Origin: an uncultured Pseudomonadota bacterium
GTDB lineage: Bacteria > Pseudomonadota > Gammaproteobacteria > Steroidobacterales > Steroidobacteraceae
DNA length: 64,000 bases
Assembly (NCBI GenBank): GCA_903828595.1
Contig: CAIKMS010000023.1
Span: 124,001-188,000 of the forward strand
Direction of reading: 5' to 3'
Shown here: piece by piece, positions 62,543 through 64,000 of the stretch
Layout: each line of letters starts with the position of its first letter
Position numbering within the stretch: position 1 is the stretch's first letter
Made by a program: the position numbers and the translations under genes
The notes under the pieces: model-generated
What the model saw: only the letters and a program-made list of their open reading frames with translations
Database searches by the model: none
Told to the model about the DNA's origin: nothing

Positions 62543-62561
62543 CCCACCGCGCTAGCGCAGG
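62533..62561. terminator. Perfect hairpin over the end of the WXXGXW gene
   Basis: An 11-bp stem CCTGCGCTAGC / GCTAGCGCAGG with a 7-base loop includes the TAG stop codon. There is no T-tract. Confidence 0.6.
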
Positions 62562-62629
62562 ATCACCGTCACGGCCGGTATGGGTTCGCCTGAGTCGTCT
62601 TTAGGCGCAACACGACTCCAAACCTCGCA

Positions 62630-62830
62630 CTAGCGCCTAGCTAAGGACCCACGACGTACCGACATCGGCGGCTGTGTTTTGGGTTCGCACGCTGTTTTTG
62701 GCGTAAAGGCGCGCGGCACCACGATGAGCGGTGTCACACTGGCCCGAGGGGCACCGGCAATCACCGTGTTTTTACGCTGAGGGTCCACGCCTCGAATGTG
62801 GACCAAACGCGCTGCAATGGGGTCACGCAT
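62630..62830 (-). CDS. Small basic Pro/Arg-rich protein
   Basis: A 66-aa frame starting MRDPIAARLVHIRGVD and ending RRGSLARR. AAGGAG lies exactly 6 bases before ATG 62830, the best SD in the neighbourhood, which argues for translation. The product is strongly basic (about a dozen Arg/Lys) with no TM segment. No family recognised. It could be an alternative-frame artefact, but no other gene occupies this stretch. Confidence 0.5.
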   Translation of the reverse strand: MRDPIAARLVHIRGVDPQRKNTVIAGAPRASVTPLIVVPRAFTPKTACEPKTQPPMSVRRGSLARR

Positions 62831-63163
62831 AACTCACTCCTTAGATGTCCTACCAATCGGTGGACGGGTGAGCCTGGATGACCCGGCGCTTAGATGCGGA
62901 GGGGTCCCTGGTTCACCCGGCAACCGGCCGGGATGTAAACCAATCGATTTACGGCCGCCGCAACCCGCGCCTTAGGGCAGGTTACGGCGACCCGTCTGGG
63001 ATAACTGTCCATATCTACTTTCAACTCCGGTCACACGCGGGGCGCGCAACAGCATTTACAAAAACTGAGTAACAAAACCAATCATCATGCATTGGCCGAA
63101 AAGACAGAGGCCGCTAAATCCAATACATGGACAGCGGCCCGCGTTGATCGTTCCCGACCAACG
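62831..63163. other. Gene-free region
   Basis: A short plus-strand frame at 62878-63072 has no good SD and is not supported. Paired GC-rich inverted segments around 62915-63000 could form RNA structure, but I recognise no riboswitch class. Confidence 0.35.
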
Positions 63164-63193
63164 TTGAAACTATAGGGGGGTAGTCTATACAAT
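63164..63193 (+). promoter_or_regulatory. Porin promoter with G-tract operator in the spacer
   Basis: TTGAAA (63164-63169), 16 bases, TATACA (63186-63191; alternatively TACAAT after 18 bases). The spacer holds TATA-G6-T-AGTC (63171-63185), closely like the known RcnR target TACT-G6-N-AGTA and like the element in the rcnR-type promoter at 46705-46722. Confidence 0.55.
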
Positions 63194-63265
63194 GCAAGCC
63201 GTTGGACAAAAAAATTTGGTCATTGACTCAACGACTGCGTTTTAAAAAAAGACTGGTCGTTGGCG

Positions 63266-63299
63266 GTGACAGACAGCTCGGTTTTTAAATGTCTGTCAC
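63266..63299. repeat. 10-bp inverted repeat in the porin leader
   Basis: GTGACAGACA (63266-63275) and TGTCTGTCAC (63290-63299) are perfect inverted copies separated by 14 bases. They lie between the putative promoter and the porin start. This could be a repressor operator or an mRNA hairpin. Confidence 0.75.
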
Positions 63300-63336
63300 G
63301 CGCGTGTCGTTACCCCTTATAAAGCAAGAGATCCTG

Positions 63337-64000
63337 ATGTTAGCCGCCCTCCTACGATACCTTCATGGTCAGCGCGGCACCTCATCCGGTGCCTGGCTTG
63401 CCCTAACGACCACGACGATCCAGCATCGATGCAGCCTGATAACGGTTAGTCGACCCGCGGCTTTAACCCTCCTGAGCATGATGACGCTCACGTCACTGCC
63501 GTGCTTGGCGCTTGACCAAAGCCCCACTGATTCCCAGCGTGCTGATCTTAGCGATCGCTTTGCCGTGCACGGGCAATTTACCTACGTAGAGCAGGAAACT
63601 AACGACTTCCACGCGCCTTACAGTGGCGCCAACAGCTTATCGCCCAACAACGGCCGGGAGACGAGTGATGCCACCCTACAGCTTGGTGCGCGTCTTTGGT
63701 CTGGCGCGGAAATCTGGCTTAACCCGGAGATTGACGAGGGCTTTGGACTGAACAACACGTTAGGCGTGGCCGCGTTTCCCAGCGGAACCGCCTATAAAGT
63801 GGGCTATAACCGCCCTAACTTTCGATTAAACCGTGCGTTTGTTCGCGACACCTTCAACGTGGGTGAAGTCACCGAGTCCGTAGAGGGCACCGCCAATCAA
63901 TTCGCTACCCGAATCAGTTCGAATCGCTGGGTAGTCACGGTCGGAAAAGTCAGTGTGCCGGACATCTTTGACAGCAACCAATACGCCCATGACCCGCGCG
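63337..64000 (+). CDS. OprB-type carbohydrate porin, 5' part
   Basis: The frame opens at ATG 63337 and runs uninterrupted past the window end, giving 221 complete codons. A long basic N-terminus leads into a signal-like stretch (ALTLLSMMTLTSLPCLA, about residues 42-58). The mature part matches OprB-family porins: FAVHGQFTYVEQ, LGARLWSGAEIWLNPEIDEGFGL, FPSGTAYKVGYNRPNFRLNRAFVRDTF, ANQFATRI, VVTVGKVSVPDIFDSNQYAHDPR. Such porins admit sugars through the outer membrane. ATG 63478 or 63481 are shorter alternatives but would truncate the signal. The SD is weak (AGAG, 7-base spacing). Confidence 0.88.
   Translation, partial: MLAALLRYLHGQRGTSSGAWLALTTTTIQHRCSLITVSRPAALTLLSMMTLTSLPCLALDQSPTDSQRADLSDRFAVHGQFTYVEQETNDFHAPYSGANSLSPNNGRETSDATLQLGARLWSGAEIWLNPEIDEGFGLNNTLGVAAFPSGTAYKVGYNRPNFRLNRAFVRDTFNVGEVTESVEGTANQFATRISSNRWVVTVGKVSVPDIFDSNQYAHDPR

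Noticed and set aside
62878..63072. 64-aa plus-strand frame
   Set aside because: No adequate SD and an amino-acid composition expected from random GC-rich DNA.

Overview
The window looks like chromosomal DNA of a Gram-negative gammaproteobacterium of moderately high GC. The evidence is the fabD-fabG-acpP-fabF-mltG-tmk-holB-pilZ order, a general secretory pathway (type II secretion, T2SS) pseudopilin operon, a TonB-dependent receptor, outer-membrane porin sequence, and TTA leucine codons used freely in most housekeeping genes. The AddAB-type recombination nuclease pair, glutaminyl cyclase, PEP-CTERM protein and secreted M13/M28 peptidases suggest a free-living lineage near Steroidobacterales, Nevskiales or Xanthomonadales. 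That placement is an inference, not a measurement. There is no prophage, intact IS element, CRISPR array, rRNA or recognisable tRNA.

Layout. 0-5.5 kb: two paralogous secreted helical-repeat (TPR-like) proteins, a Prx5-type peroxiredoxin, and etfBA. 5.7-9 kb: an oligopeptide-type ABC importer without a binding protein. 9.2-15.2 kb: the AddB/AddA helicase-nuclease pair. 15.3-22.3 kb, minus strand: gspGHIJKLMN ending in a translationally coupled glutaminyl cyclase. A rhombosortase is divergent to this operon, so secretion and maturation functions are concentrated here. 22.9-29.7 kb: fatty-acid synthesis, MltG, thymidylate kinase, DNA polymerase III delta-prime and PilZ. 29.8-37.4 kb: a triple-YbjQ protein, a PEP-CTERM protein with a sigma-54 type promoter, a double cNMP-rhodanese protein, a FadJ-like enzyme, an EEP-family hydrolase, a solitary TIR-like protein and an unknown protein. 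37.7-44.5 kb: glycosyltransferases around a complete dTDP-L-rhamnose operon (rmlACDB). 44.6-49.2 kb: Calvin-type aldolase, phosphoglycolate phosphatase, an RcnR-type metal sensor, a divergent cation diffusion facilitator and a class III aminotransferase. 49.2-64 kb: an M28 peptidase, a small EamA transporter, an unannotated 59-aa ORF, a dif-like XerCD site, an amidohydrolase, a TonB-dependent receptor, an M13 peptidase, small envelope proteins, and the 5' part of an OprB-type porin that runs off the window.

The observations I rate highest are these. (1) A 28-bp dif-like site at 52610-52637, which would place the window at the replication terminus. (2) A secretion-maturation neighbourhood of T2SS, rhombosortase and glutaminyl cyclase. 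(3) Two promoters, rcnR and the terminal porin, with the same TATA-G-tract element in the spacer, suggesting a metal-sensor regulon. (4) A conserved 20-bp promoter motif at two loci 24.5 kb apart. (5) A GG-N10-GC sigma-54 element before the PEP-CTERM gene. (6) A lone MTH538/ThsB-like TIR protein and a three-domain YbjQ protein with no obvious partners.
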